From: an uncultured Roseburia sp. | Lineage (GTDB): Bacteria; Bacillota; Clostridia; Lachnospirales; Lachnospiraceae | DNA length: 55,188 nucleotides | Direction: 5' to 3' | Assembly (NCBI GenBank): GCA_934317215.1 | Contig: CAKREH010000024.1 | Coordinates: 1 to 55,188 of the forward strand | In this document: positions 37,846-46,765 of the stretch, in pieces | How the letters are laid out: each line of letters opens with the position of its first letter | Position numbering within the stretch: the first letter of the stretch is position 1 | The notes under the pieces: model-generated | What the model was told of the DNA's origin: nothing | The model's input: only the letters and a program-made list of their open reading frames with translations | Databases searched by the model: none | Translations under genes and position numbers: made by a program

Positions 37846-38463
37846 CTATTTAAACTTTGGAAGTGTCCTGGCGCTCTTCTGCTCCGGCCAGGTTCTCGTC
37901 ATACTTTCCATTTCTTTTTTTCTTACTTCATTTTTGTCATACACTGCATGACGTTTTCCTGATCCCTGATATCTCCTGCCCGACATATCAAAACTCCAGT
38001 CACTTTCTACCTGGGATTCCGAATCCGTCAGGACTACCATCTTCTGATAGGAAATCGTTGTAGTCTCCGTCATCAGTCCCGATTTCTGGGCATCCAGTTC
38101 CCCATATTCTTTTGCTGTAACGGTACATCCCCAAAACGTAAATGTCATCTTGGGAAGTTCAAAATCATTCTGATACCGGCTCACATACAAAACGATCGGT
38201 ATCGATGTTGTTTTCCCCACTTTCAGCGGATCAAAAAAATCTTTTCCAATATAACGTGTGACCTTAAAACTTTCCTGCTTTGATGCCGGTCTGGGACGAA
38301 GATACACATAATCATTTACCCCGCCGGACTGGATCGTCTGGTATTCTTTTGTATTTTTTATTCCACTGATGTTTACACACGGAATATCATAGATTGCATC
38401 CACTCTGAGCAAAAAATTGTTTTTAAGGAGCGGTGCATTGTTATCCTGTATCATTCCTGCCAT
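37846..38463 (-). CDS. Second tube-like protein (Afp5/tube-initiator-like)
   Basis: The 205-residue protein has the T4 gp19-like tube pattern: APLLKNNFLLRVDAIYDIPC with a shared strand start, then the middle strands SIPIVLYVSRYQNDFELPKM and TFTFWGCTVTAKEYGEL, and YQKMVVLTDSESQVESDWSF as the last strand. In Afp/PVC a second tube paralogue forms the first ring on the spike hub. Its C-terminal 40 residues are basic and disordered-looking and have no counterpart in the main tube protein. It begins 7 bases after the DUF6760 gene. Confidence 0.82.
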   Translation of the reverse strand: MAGMIQDNNAPLLKNNFLLRVDAIYDIPCVNISGIKNTKEYQTIQSGGVNDYVYLRPRPASKQESFKVTRYIGKDFFDPLKVGKTTSIPIVLYVSRYQNDFELPKMTFTFWGCTVTAKEYGELDAQKSGLMTETTTISYQKMVVLTDSESQVESDWSFDMSGRRYQGSGKRHAVYDKNEVRKKEMESMTRTWPEQKSARTLPKFK

Positions 38464-38470
38464 ACCTGCC

Positions 38471-38650
38471 CTACCTGTCTGGTGCTAACTCAAAAATATT
38501 TTTTTCTTTGTTCTTTTTCGAGGGACTAATCTCACGATGGATATCGGAGATCTCTTTGCACCATTTTCTGCGCATACAGTGCTCTAATCCCATCACATCG
38601 TCACTGCTCCAGTGAAAATAATATGAGATGAATGCCATTTCCCGATACAT
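38471..38650 (-). CDS. Small DUF6760-like CIS protein
   Basis: A 59-residue protein starting MYREMAFISYYFHWSSDDVM and containing GLEHCMRRKWCKEISDIHRE. The pattern AFIxYxFHWSxxxxxxLEHxxRRxW is the signature of DUF6760, a small protein found right after the tail-assembly protein in eCIS loci; its exact role is unknown, probably assembly. The ATG at 38650 has AGGA upstream. It lies between the stop of the CPECG protein (20 bases) and the second tube gene (7 bases). It is easy to miss because it is so short. Confidence 0.85.
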   Translation of the reverse strand: MYREMAFISYYFHWSSDDVMGLEHCMRRKWCKEISDIHREISPSKKNKEKNIFELAPDR

Positions 38651-38670
38651 ATCTTCCTGTGGATACAGTT

Positions 38671-39033
38671 TCAGCCCTCTCGCGTAAAATTTAGCGGCAC
38701 CTCATGGATCTTTCCACATTCCGGACATGTCACCTGCAGCATGACCGGTTCCACGTTATTGATCTTCTGATACATATCCTGCAAAAATGCCATATCTGCT
38801 GTAAAAAGTTTTTCGATCAATGCCGGTGTCACCATCTCCACACCCTCAAGTTCCGTAACAACCTTCGATAATACAACAATGCTCAGATAAGAAGGGTTGC
38901 TTAACACTCTCGGATCCCTCGTTGCGCTGATCTCATCCCCTGCCGTCGCAAGTCTCATTTTTCCATGTTTGTGAACCTCTCCTGCACTGTCCACATAGCC
39001 CTTTGGCAGATCAAAATCATAGATTGTCTGCAT
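38671..39033 (-). CDS. CIS tail-assembly protein with CPECG motif
   Basis: The 120-residue protein matches the small phage tail-assembly-chaperone-like family found next to DUF6760 in eCIS: GYVDSAGEVHKHGKMRLATA, then GDEISATRDPRVLSNPSYLS, VVTELEGVEMVTPALIEKLF, and at the end TCPECGKIHEVPLNF. The single CPEC could bind a metal if two molecules pair, or be a redox site; only one C-x2-C is present. The ATG at 39033 has AAGGAG 7 bases upstream. It is preceded by the longest gap inside the core (105 bases), which holds a hairpin. Confidence 0.85.
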   Translation of the reverse strand: MQTIYDFDLPKGYVDSAGEVHKHGKMRLATAGDEISATRDPRVLSNPSYLSIVVLSKVVTELEGVEMVTPALIEKLFTADMAFLQDMYQKINNVEPVMLQVTCPECGKIHEVPLNFTREG

Positions 39034-39050
39034 AAATAATCTCCTTTGCA

Positions 39051-39084
39051 TGCAGGATGCAGATCATTTCATCCGCATCCTGCA
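39051..39084 (-). promoter_or_regulatory. Hairpin between the tube and downstream CIS genes
   Basis: TGCAGGATGC (39051-39060) and GCATCCTGCA (39075-39084) are a perfect inverted repeat around a 14-base loop. No T run follows on the minus strand, so it is more likely an mRNA stability or processing element than a terminator. Confidence 0.6.
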
Positions 39085-39138
39085 ATAATAACCTTTAAAA
39101 CTCCCTGACGCACCGCCAGTTTCCTGCTATTTCCAGCA

Positions 39139-39633
39139 CTAGTTTGGAATAACTAACTCTTCATATGCCAGTTCAACAGATTCGATCGCAACCTCATTTG
39201 CAGTCGCATTTAAGTCTGGTGCTGTATACTTTGTGACCCATGCGTTTGTGAGTACCCACACTCTTGTTCCAGTGATACTTGTCACTGCTGTGGACGGTGC
39301 ACCTCCATTGATGTCGATCAGCTCGATCGACACTTTCGAACGCGGCATCTCTCCTCTCGTTTCACTCACGCATTCCTGGATCCATGTTTTAAACGCACTG
39401 TCTAAGGTATATCCCATTTTCAATGTCACATTGCCGTGTTTTACAAGTCCAGGGATTTTTACCGGTGCAAGACTGTGTGCATTTCCCTGTCTGAATTCGA
39501 TCACGTCGACGGATGCCTCCACACCGCTTACTTCACTAAAAGCTGCTGTCCCGCTCACACCATCTACGGTCACCAGAAAGTTCATTTTTGTCAATGGATA
39601 AGAAAGACCTGTTCCGTTATCGTATGTAGCCAT
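39139..39633 (-). CDS. CIS inner tube protein (Afp1/gp19-like)
   Basis: The 164-residue protein is a clear T4-gp19-type tube subunit: LSYPLTKMNFLVTVDGVSGT, FSEVSGVEASVDVIEFRQGN, then LAPVKIPGLVKHGNVTLKMG and WIQECVSETRGEMPRSKVSI, ending with a strand ESVELAYEELVI. It forms the hexameric tube. GAGAGGT precedes the ATG at 39633. It follows the sheath gene by 41 bases and is followed by a stem-loop that may raise its message level relative to the genes downstream. Confidence 0.95.
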   Translation of the reverse strand: MATYDNGTGLSYPLTKMNFLVTVDGVSGTAAFSEVSGVEASVDVIEFRQGNAHSLAPVKIPGLVKHGNVTLKMGYTLDSAFKTWIQECVSETRGEMPRSKVSIELIDINGGAPSTAVTSITGTRVWVLTNAWVTKYTAPDLNATANEVAIESVELAYEELVIPN

Positions 39634-39674
39634 AAATTTTTACCTCTCTTCTATTGTGATTATCTGTCCTTTTG

Positions 39675-41372
39675 TTATTCTGCCCCACCGGATTCAGCGG
39701 TAAATTGTGTTACTCTGAAAATTACAAATTCAGCCGGCTTTGACGGTGCAATGCCAATATTACAGATCAGACGGCCATTTGCTATATCATCCTGTGTCAT
39801 TGTGGACGGCCCGATCTCAACAAAATAGCTTTCCTCCGGGCTTGCCCCTGCAAGCATGCCGCTTCTCCACAGGTTATCAAGAAATGCTGTGATCGTAATT
39901 CCAACTCTCGTCCAGAGTGTCTGATCGTTCGGTTCAAATACGACCCAGTTGGTATTTGCCTTAATGCTCTCCTCCACATAAATGAAAAGTCTTCTTACAT
40001 TTACATATTTGAATGCTGCGTTGCTGCTTGCCGTTCTTGCGCCCCATACGCGGATACCCTGTCCCGGAAGCTTACGGATGATATTGATGCCTGCCGGATT
40101 TAAGATATCCTGCTCACCTTTGCCAAAATGAATGTTAAGGTCTGTACACATTACCGTCTCATTTGCAGGTGCTTTATGCACACCTCTTGAGATATCCGTT
40201 CTTGCATAAATTCCCATGACAGCACCTGACGGTGGGAAATAATCTGCCTTCTGTGAGGAACGGTCAAAATTCTGGATCCATGGATGATACATTGCCGCAT
40301 AGGTACTGTCAATGATATCTCTGTATTCGATCAGCTCTTTTGTATCTGACATATCCTTTGGCATATCGATGACTGCAAATCTGCTTGCAGTATTCTCACA
40401 ATGTGCAACCAGTGAGACGATCACTCCCGGCATGGTGATTCCCGGAACTGCGATCATGCTGATATTATCATTTTCCAAAAATGCCTGGATACCGGTACGT
40501 TTGCCAGGTCCGTTATCTTTACCGATAAACGTTCCCTCTGTCACCTCTTTCACATTTCCGTCATCGCCGCCGCTTAAAATGATCACTCCCGCAGTATCCT
40601 CTGTATCTAAAATTGCAGAGACAGGATTTTCAATACCGTCTGCCGGTTTAACCGTAATTTTGATCAGATTGCTTTTTTCCAGCTGTGTCGCTATATATGC
40701 CGGAGATGCCATATTAAAACTTAAAGACGTATATTCCTCTGCCTCATCATTGTATTTTACACGCATCTCTGTCTCGACTAAGTAAACCAGCTTTTTCGGA
40801 ACCAGTGCCGCATCTACCGGATCCGCCGTAAATGCCTTCTCAAATGTGACTGTATTATCAAAAATCCTTGCGATCCGGTTGTACTCTTTGTCAAATACAA
40901 CAAGGTCTCCCTCCAAAAATCCGGCAGTATTTTTAGCAGTGTAGGTAACTTCGTCGATCTTTTCTGTAAGCTGCATTTTTTTCTTTGCGACAGACTGCAG
41001 TGCGATCTGGATCCTGTTTCCCCAGATACCCGGATTGACTGCTTCCATAGTCAGTAATTTTGTATCCTTTGATGCTGCCTTTGCTCCCGGAGCTGTCACA
41101 CGCGCTACATAGCACCGTGTTCCTCCATTGTTAAAAAACTGCTCTACACTGCTTGCAAGATAGCGGTATTCCCCATATGCATATTCACTCAGATATCCAC
41201 CATACTGTCTTGTAAACTCTGCAAAACTTGTGATCAGTTTCGGTGCACCGATATCCGGTCCTTTCACTGCCATTCCGACAAATCCTGCCGTAGATGTTCC
41301 TACTCCTTCCACTGCACGTGGGGAATTATCATATTCCTCCACATAAACTCCCGGTGATAAATACTCTGCCAT
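39675..41372 (-). CDS. Contractile sheath protein
   Basis: The 565-residue protein is a canonical phage tail sheath: the N-terminal YLSPGVYVEEYDNSPRAVEG and TSTAGFVGMAVKGPDIGAPK, the strand region AEFTRQYGGYLSEYAYGEYR, a variable outer middle part, and the conserved C-terminal GIRVWGARTASSNAAFKYVN, VRRLFIYVEESIKANTNWVV, FEPNDQTLWTRVGITITAFL and IGIAPSKPAEFVIFRVTQ. Afp has three sheath paralogues; only one sheath gene is present here. AAAGGAG precedes the ATG. It is followed by the tube gene in the usual order. Confidence 0.97.
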   Translation of the reverse strand: MAEYLSPGVYVEEYDNSPRAVEGVGTSTAGFVGMAVKGPDIGAPKLITSFAEFTRQYGGYLSEYAYGEYRYLASSVEQFFNNGGTRCYVARVTAPGAKAASKDTKLLTMEAVNPGIWGNRIQIALQSVAKKKMQLTEKIDEVTYTAKNTAGFLEGDLVVFDKEYNRIARIFDNTVTFEKAFTADPVDAALVPKKLVYLVETEMRVKYNDEAEEYTSLSFNMASPAYIATQLEKSNLIKITVKPADGIENPVSAILDTEDTAGVIILSGGDDGNVKEVTEGTFIGKDNGPGKRTGIQAFLENDNISMIAVPGITMPGVIVSLVAHCENTASRFAVIDMPKDMSDTKELIEYRDIIDSTYAAMYHPWIQNFDRSSQKADYFPPSGAVMGIYARTDISRGVHKAPANETVMCTDLNIHFGKGEQDILNPAGINIIRKLPGQGIRVWGARTASSNAAFKYVNVRRLFIYVEESIKANTNWVVFEPNDQTLWTRVGITITAFLDNLWRSGMLAGASPEESYFVEIGPSTMTQDDIANGRLICNIGIAPSKPAEFVIFRVTQFTAESGGAE

Positions 41373-41399
41373 ATCTTTTCTCCTTTCAGAATTGTTTTT

Positions 41400-41785
41400 T
41401 TAGATCATTCCTTTTGTCTGTCCTGGATTGACAACTGTTATCTGTCCTCCATAAGCGCACATTAATTTCGAATCATTTGCCAGACAAGGTTTCCCCTCCG
41501 CAAATGCCTTTGTCTGTGTCGGCGTCCACATACCTGCCGGAGCAGGGACACACGGCTGCGGTGTTAAAACTCCTAACGCTGCGGCTGTTGCAGCCTGAAC
41601 CTGCGGATTCATGAGAGATGTGCACATCCCACAGCCTGGCACATTCACAATCGGCGCTGCATCCTGTATCGTAGCAGCCAATTTACCGTCCACGAAAAGG
41701 GTCGTTTGCGATGTGACGTTTAAGTTTGCCGGTGCACCCCCGAAAGAGCATACCACAGAAGCACCAGCTACCACGAAAAACCCAT
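41400..41785 (-). CDS. PAAR-like spike tip (DUF4280), apparent frameshift near the start
   Basis: The readable part (GTG at 41774 to 41400, 124 residues) is a DUF4280 PAAR-like protein: VVAGASVVCSFGGAPANLNV, then VPGCGMCTSLMNPQV, CVPAPAGMWTP and a CLANDSKLMCAYGGQI end, with paired cysteines as in tip metal sites. The best start is the ATG at 41785, which abuts the upstream TAA and has GGGGGAGG 4 bases before it, but in that frame it stops after five codons. A -1 shift on the heptamer G-GGT-TTT would join it to the domain as MGFFVVAGAS, the natural family N terminus. Either a programmed shift, a T-run length change or a sequence error is possible; use of the GTG without a good ribosome site is the other reading. 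Confidence 0.8.
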
Positions 41786-44662
41786 TTAACCTCCCCCTTT
41801 CTCTGATAAAGCCTTTAATATTTCTTCAGAATATTCCCTTACCCTATCATTCGCAAGTACTGAATAATCTGTACCAGAAACCTCTACTACCTCGCAGTCA
41901 AAATGACTGCTCACATACGAATCCGGAATATAAACGACTCCCGAAAATTCTGCCTCGGAATTCATATATTCTTTTTCCTCACTGCCATTTTCTACACCTG
42001 AATAAAATGCGCGGAATGCATAATACTCCTTTCTTTTTGACAGAATCGCCGTCTTTTTCGTATTATTCCACAAATATCTATATCCTGTAAAAGCTGCAAG
42101 TCTGTCCACCGGGACAAAACTTTCGCCATTATTTTTTCTGGTTGTAAAAACAGCGGACTTTTCCGAATTAACAAGTCCTGCCAGAAGTCCCTGTGCAAGC
42201 TGTCCGATATCGTTGTTCCCTGTCTCGCTGGCATATTCTGCCAGGGCAATTGCCGCACCTGAAATTTGTTCCTCCGTCAGATCTGTCCCCGCCAAATCTG
42301 CAGATGGCACCGATATATTTCCTGCATCCACTTCTGTTTCCGTTGCAGTTTCGGATGTTTCAGTCTCATTTTCGGTGTCCTCTTCTGTTACAGCTTCGGA
42401 TGTTTCAGTCTCATTTTCGGTGTCCCCTTCTGTTACAGCTTCGGATGTTTCAGTCTCATTTTCGGTGTCCCCTTCTGTTACAGCTTCCGATGTTTTAGTC
42501 TCATTTCTGGTATCTTTACCGGTATCTTTTCCCGCATTACTGCTGCCCGTTTTTTGGGTCTTTCCGCTTTGTGCAACAGGCAGTTTACCTCCTAAAACCT
42601 CTTCTACTGTCTCTACTGCCAGCTCCTTTGAAAGCCCGTTTTGCTGTATTTCAAGTACATCCGAATCTGCCACCGTCTCTTCAATGCTGCTTATCAGATC
42701 GTCGTAGGCTGTCTGGCTGTCCAGATAATTTGTACTTACAAGCTTCTGATATATCTCCTTTAATGCGGCTAAAGCCAGCGGTGATCCCGCATCCAGCATG
42801 CTCTTTAACCCATCTATGCCAGACTCAATGGTTGAGACTGCTGATGTTCCCTGATCCTCAATACTGCTTAATATATCATTTTTCATCGATTGTATATTGG
42901 AGGCTTCACTTCCTTGTAACTGCCCGGCCGTAATATCAGAGATCTGTGCTTCGATCGCCGAGACCCTTGATGCAATGTCTGTATCCGAAGGATTCTCCTC
43001 CGCCTGTTGTCTTAAATCCGCCAGCTGCTCCTCCAGCCATTTAAGCTCATCACTGTCCGCCGTCTCCTTTTCCGCGATCTGCCCATCGATCGTCTCGATC
43101 TGCGCCTCTAACAGATTTGCCAGATCAAGATCCTCATGATCTAATGCCTCAAGTCTTTTCTCCTGCAGGCTCTCTTTTTGTTCATAAAGGGAAGCACCTG
43201 CACTGCCATCCCCGTCACTTTTCAGGTTTGTGATCAGCTCATTCAGCCATTCTTTGTATTTTGTAACGGAAGATTTTTTTTCACTGCTGTAATCATCATC
43301 CGGGATCTTACTGGTCAGCCAGGATGTCTGTGAAATGCACTGCTTTACGTATTCCGCAGCTTCTTCCATCTCTGACCGGTCTGTCTTTGCCTTTATCAGA
43401 AATTGAAGTTCTGACCGGATACTGTTTACATCCGCCATATCTGACCTGATAATATTTTCTAACACCGCATGTGATGAATTATTCGATACTGCATTATTAT
43501 ATTCATCCGATGGACCACCTTTTAACGCATCCTGATATTTTGAAAACGCATTTGAAATCAATTCTTCTAAAATATCCAATTCACTTTCTTTGGAAACTAT
43601 AAGTTCCTGTGAAATGTGTGATATCGCAATCAGCTTTACCACATCCTCCTCACAGGCAGAAAAATTATTTGATAGTGCATTGGTGATCAGCGAATTAGCA
43701 ACACTGTACTCCATGGCTGAGAGAACTGTTGATCCTTCCTCTAAAAGATCTCCCTCCGCCTCTGTCAGACTTTCTGACAGATCCGACTGTGCATCTGCAA
43801 TTGCAGTCAGGAAATTATTATCAAGCTCATAATACTCAATATTTTCGTCCGTTGACGTGCCATCTGAAGCCTGATCTAACAGGTTCGTAAGTGCTTCATC
43901 CAACTTTTCGTATACAGTCTTTTTTCTTTTATTGTCCACCTTTGCCATGACATCCATGACTGCCTCAAGCTCTGCGGCATCTGCCTTATCTGCTGTAAGC
44001 CTGTCATAAAAACTCTGCAGTGCCGTAAGCACTGTATCGCAGCTAAAGGTTTCATCCGTTGAAACTGTTGTGGCAAAAAATGTCTCCACCAGTCCGATGT
44101 TGCGTTTCATGGCTGCCGAATTGTCGCCAGATTCTTTCATAATATCATATTGATTTTTCAGGCTCTCTAACTCCGCCAGATTCTTCACATCGTACACATT
44201 ATTAATATCAAAAATGCTGACTGCCTGATTTGTCCTCAGGTCATATGTCTTTCCGTCCGACTTTGTGTGATGCGTAAAATACAGATTATTGATCGTATCA
44301 TCACTCACCACAATTCCCGAGTCGGTAATGTCCGCTATGGAGCCTGCATCTGTAATATCAAACCATGTGCCATCCGCAAGCTCTGACTTATAATAGATCT
44401 GCGTCTGGCCCGAATCTGCCGCAGAATCGAGTGCAATCTGGTATAGTTCATCATTCAGCGAATACAGGTAGATCAAATGCGTTCCTATGATCAGTGTTGA
44501 CTGCTCTATGGATGATGCATCAATATGGACTGCCTTATTCTCATCAAATAACGCTTTTGCGACCAGTGGACGCACAAACAGCCCTGCTATTATAATGATG
44601 ACCGCTGTGATGATTCCTGCAATATGTACTTTTTTTATCCTGTGTACACGATTACGTTTCAT
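41786..44662 (-). CDS. Membrane-anchored coiled-coil protein with CuAO-N-like end
   Basis: The 958-residue protein has a basic start and one membrane span at about residues 12-32, so it should sit outside the membrane or be anchored to it. Residues about 120-640 are mostly helical coiled coil (for example RLEALDHEDLDLANLLEAQI). A Thr/Glu/Ser-rich stretch follows, with four 15-residue repeats (DTENETETSEAVTEG type). The last 120 residues resemble copper-amine-oxidase N-terminal domains, often found in Clostridial cell-surface proteins: SFVPVDRLAAFTGYRYLWNN and SGVVYIPDSYVSSHF. The ATG at 44662 has GGTGG upstream. Its stop touches the start of the tip gene. Role unknown; it may help tie the CIS to the envelope. 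Confidence 0.72.
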   Translation of the reverse strand: MKRNRVHRIKKVHIAGIITAVIIIIAGLFVRPLVAKALFDENKAVHIDASSIEQSTLIIGTHLIYLYSLNDELYQIALDSAADSGQTQIYYKSELADGTWFDITDAGSIADITDSGIVVSDDTINNLYFTHHTKSDGKTYDLRTNQAVSIFDINNVYDVKNLAELESLKNQYDIMKESGDNSAAMKRNIGLVETFFATTVSTDETFSCDTVLTALQSFYDRLTADKADAAELEAVMDVMAKVDNKRKKTVYEKLDEALTNLLDQASDGTSTDENIEYYELDNNFLTAIADAQSDLSESLTEAEGDLLEEGSTVLSAMEYSVANSLITNALSNNFSACEEDVVKLIAISHISQELIVSKESELDILEELISNAFSKYQDALKGGPSDEYNNAVSNNSSHAVLENIIRSDMADVNSIRSELQFLIKAKTDRSEMEEAAEYVKQCISQTSWLTSKIPDDDYSSEKKSSVTKYKEWLNELITNLKSDGDGSAGASLYEQKESLQEKRLEALDHEDLDLANLLEAQIETIDGQIAEKETADSDELKWLEEQLADLRQQAEENPSDTDIASRVSAIEAQISDITAGQLQGSEASNIQSMKNDILSSIEDQGTSAVSTIESGIDGLKSMLDAGSPLALAALKEIYQKLVSTNYLDSQTAYDDLISSIEETVADSDVLEIQQNGLSKELAVETVEEVLGGKLPVAQSGKTQKTGSSNAGKDTGKDTRNETKTSEAVTEGDTENETETSEAVTEGDTENETETSEAVTEEDTENETETSETATETEVDAGNISVPSADLAGTDLTEEQISGAAIALAEYASETGNNDIGQLAQGLLAGLVNSEKSAVFTTRKNNGESFVPVDRLAAFTGYRYLWNNTKKTAILSKRKEYYAFRAFYSGVENGSEEKEYMNSEAEFSGVVYIPDSYVSSHFDCEVVEVSGTDYSVLANDRVREYSEEILKALSEKGGG
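42334..42513 (-). repeat. Four 45-base tandem repeats
   Basis: About four units of 45 bases encode DTENETETSEAVTEG-like 15-residue repeats. The two inner units are almost identical; the outer ones are more divergent. Boundaries are approximate. Such an array can change in copy number by slippage. Confidence 0.85.
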
Positions 44663-44684
44663 TTTACCACCATAAAAACTTTCT

Positions 44685-46736
44685 CTACTCTGTGACAACG
44701 ATTGTTAAATTATCCGTCATAAAAGTTCCTGTATACAATTCTTTTTTCGACGAATCATAAAATTTCACTTTCACCTCTGAAAAATCCCCGCTCAGCACTG
44801 ACAGATAAGAAAATTCTTCAGAGACAGGTATCAGCTTGGACTCTCCAAGTACCTTGCCATTTTGATCCACCACCTGATAGTAAGAAATGTCTTCTGTATC
44901 TTTTTTGCTTATTTTTAATGTTGTCAGTCCCGTCGCACTGTCTGTCGAATATTGGTACGAGGCAACCTCTCTGTCTGTACTGCTGCTTTCGACAAGCTGA
45001 TAACCTCCGCTTATCTCAAGTGCATCCTGATTTACCGTCGAGTCGAAATCACATGCTGCAACCAGTGTATCTCCGTCATACAGATATACCTTTGAAGAAT
45101 CTACACGATCCAGATCGAGTGCCAGATGCTCAATTGTCTGATCTGCTTCTGTTTTTTCACCTATTTTTTTATCATTTACATATAATTCATAATGTGAAAT
45201 ATTCAGTGAATAGTTTTCCGGAACGCATATTCCAAAAATAAATATATTATCTTCTATTTTGTAATCTATGTAATAAGTAACCTGTCCTTCCAGTTCCTCC
45301 TGTATATAGCTGTTTCCCCCCGAAGCCGCCGTGATCGTCAGATCGGTTCCTTCTAAATAGGATGTGATCCCTCCGCAGGTAAGCCGGTCATACGAGTAAA
45401 GCTGTTTCGTGTACTCTGCCAGCAGATCCAGCGAACTTAACTGCTGCTCATCGTATTCCGCCTGCAGATCGGATAACTCCTCATATTCCATTTCACCTAA
45501 CATGTTTAGCTGGAGTGCCTTATCCACATCCACCTTTAAGGAATCTGCCTCTTTTTTTGCTGTTTCATAAGAATTTTTTGCTGTTACCAATGTTTCAAAA
45601 CCGTCATCCACGCTTGCTGTCAGCTCTTCTTTTGCACTCTGCTGTTCTTTTACTGCATCTGCGTACTCTAACGCCTCTGTATAAAGCTGGTACGGATCGT
45701 CTTCCACATATCTCGATCCATCCACTGCTCCCTTAAACCATTCTTTATTGATTTTAATGAACAGGATCTTCTTTGTCCCATTCCAGGGACGGTCTATCTC
45801 ATCAAGGAAACGATTATATGCTGCCTTAAACGCCGTCGTATCAACATCCTCACCATTCTTTGCCTGAGTGATATAGGAATTGATCATTTTCATCTTACCG
45901 CCGTATTGGGAACTCATCAGAGAGTTCGTCAGATCCAGGCTGGTCAGACTGATTTCGGTATCGAGTTTTGTCTCATAATAGGACTGGTCATTCTCTAAAG
46001 TATAATTTTCCAACTGTGCCAAAGCACTTCTCGGAATCTCTGCCTCTAAATACGGATCTAAAAAAGTATATCCTGTCGTGATATCCATTCCGACAAGCTT
46101 TGATATCTTACTTTTTTTATTTTCAAATGTTCTTTTCTGCAGCGATATCTGCGTGGTCAGATTATCAATCTTCTGCTGCATCTTATCGATATCCGTCTGT
46201 GATGCCTCGCCGGCAGAAAGGCGTATCTTATTTTTTTCTAAGGTAGTTTCTGCCTCCTCTAACTGTTTTTCCTGAAATGTGATCTTTTCCTGACACACAT
46301 ATGCCTCAACATATAAAAGCGAGATTTCCTCCTTGCTTGCCAGTTTTTCATCATTTAACTGATGCTTTAATTTATTGATAACACATGTAATCTGTACCGG
46401 TTTATACTGCCAGTCATACTCATCTGCTAACGTCGGCTGTTCCGGGAACTTGAAGCTTAAAAGCGGTGTCCATCGGAATGTCGACATATTTTTCTTTTTC
46501 ATCTTGATTGATTTCACTGCTGCCGCATATTTGATTTCCTGCAGTTCTATTTTGTTGAGAACTTTTTTGTACGCAGATGAATTTGCGATTGCAAGCTGCT
46601 GTGCCTGTTTTAAAGAGAATTTTTTTGTGCCGCCTGCCGCATAAATCTTTTCCCCTCCATCCGGACCTGACATGGCAATGAAAAGTACAGTTATCATAAT
46701 AATTGCAATTATTCTTTTTCGATATTTACGGTACAA
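44685..46736 (-). CDS. TolC-fold exported protein of the CIS locus
   Basis: The 683-residue protein has a signal peptide (about residues 8-34, ending near YAAGG) and two TolC-like helical halves. Half one begins FSLKQAQQLAIANSSAYKKV and later has LYVEAYVCQEKITFQEKQLE and KNKIRLSAGEASQTDIDKMQ. Half two has QLYTEALEYADAVKEQQSAK, then NSYETAKKEADSLKVDVDKA and LNMLGEMEYEELSDLQAEYD. The LSAGEAS-TDI and LNMLGEMEYEEL turns match the G-x-S/D turn of outer-membrane efflux proteins. About 200 beta-rich residues follow, unlike TolC. The start is a TTG with AAGAAGG 7 bases upstream. A TolC-type barrel in a monoderm CIS operon is unexpected; a wall-spanning conduit is conjecture. Confidence 0.75.
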   Translation of the reverse strand: MYRKYRKRIIAIIMITVLFIAMSGPDGGEKIYAAGGTKKFSLKQAQQLAIANSSAYKKVLNKIELQEIKYAAAVKSIKMKKKNMSTFRWTPLLSFKFPEQPTLADEYDWQYKPVQITCVINKLKHQLNDEKLASKEEISLLYVEAYVCQEKITFQEKQLEEAETTLEKNKIRLSAGEASQTDIDKMQQKIDNLTTQISLQKRTFENKKSKISKLVGMDITTGYTFLDPYLEAEIPRSALAQLENYTLENDQSYYETKLDTEISLTSLDLTNSLMSSQYGGKMKMINSYITQAKNGEDVDTTAFKAAYNRFLDEIDRPWNGTKKILFIKINKEWFKGAVDGSRYVEDDPYQLYTEALEYADAVKEQQSAKEELTASVDDGFETLVTAKNSYETAKKEADSLKVDVDKALQLNMLGEMEYEELSDLQAEYDEQQLSSLDLLAEYTKQLYSYDRLTCGGITSYLEGTDLTITAASGGNSYIQEELEGQVTYYIDYKIEDNIFIFGICVPENYSLNISHYELYVNDKKIGEKTEADQTIEHLALDLDRVDSSKVYLYDGDTLVAACDFDSTVNQDALEISGGYQLVESSSTDREVASYQYSTDSATGLTTLKISKKDTEDISYYQVVDQNGKVLGESKLIPVSEEFSYLSVLSGDFSEVKVKFYDSSKKELYTGTFMTDNLTIVVTE

Positions 46737-46765
46737 GTCATCACCTTCTTTACTGATCTCTTCTG

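Noticed and set aside
21209..41785. Type VI secretion system interpretation
   Set aside because: No TssJ, TssL, TssM or ClpV-like protein is present and the ATPase is the eCIS two-module type; the host is apparently a monoderm.
42334..42513. CRISPR array
   Set aside because: Units are contiguous 45-base in-frame coding repeats with no unique spacers and no cas genes nearby.
42193..42707. Plus-strand open frames with repeated FSV/SVSS-type sequences
   Set aside because: They are shadows of the 45-base repeats in the real minus-strand gene.
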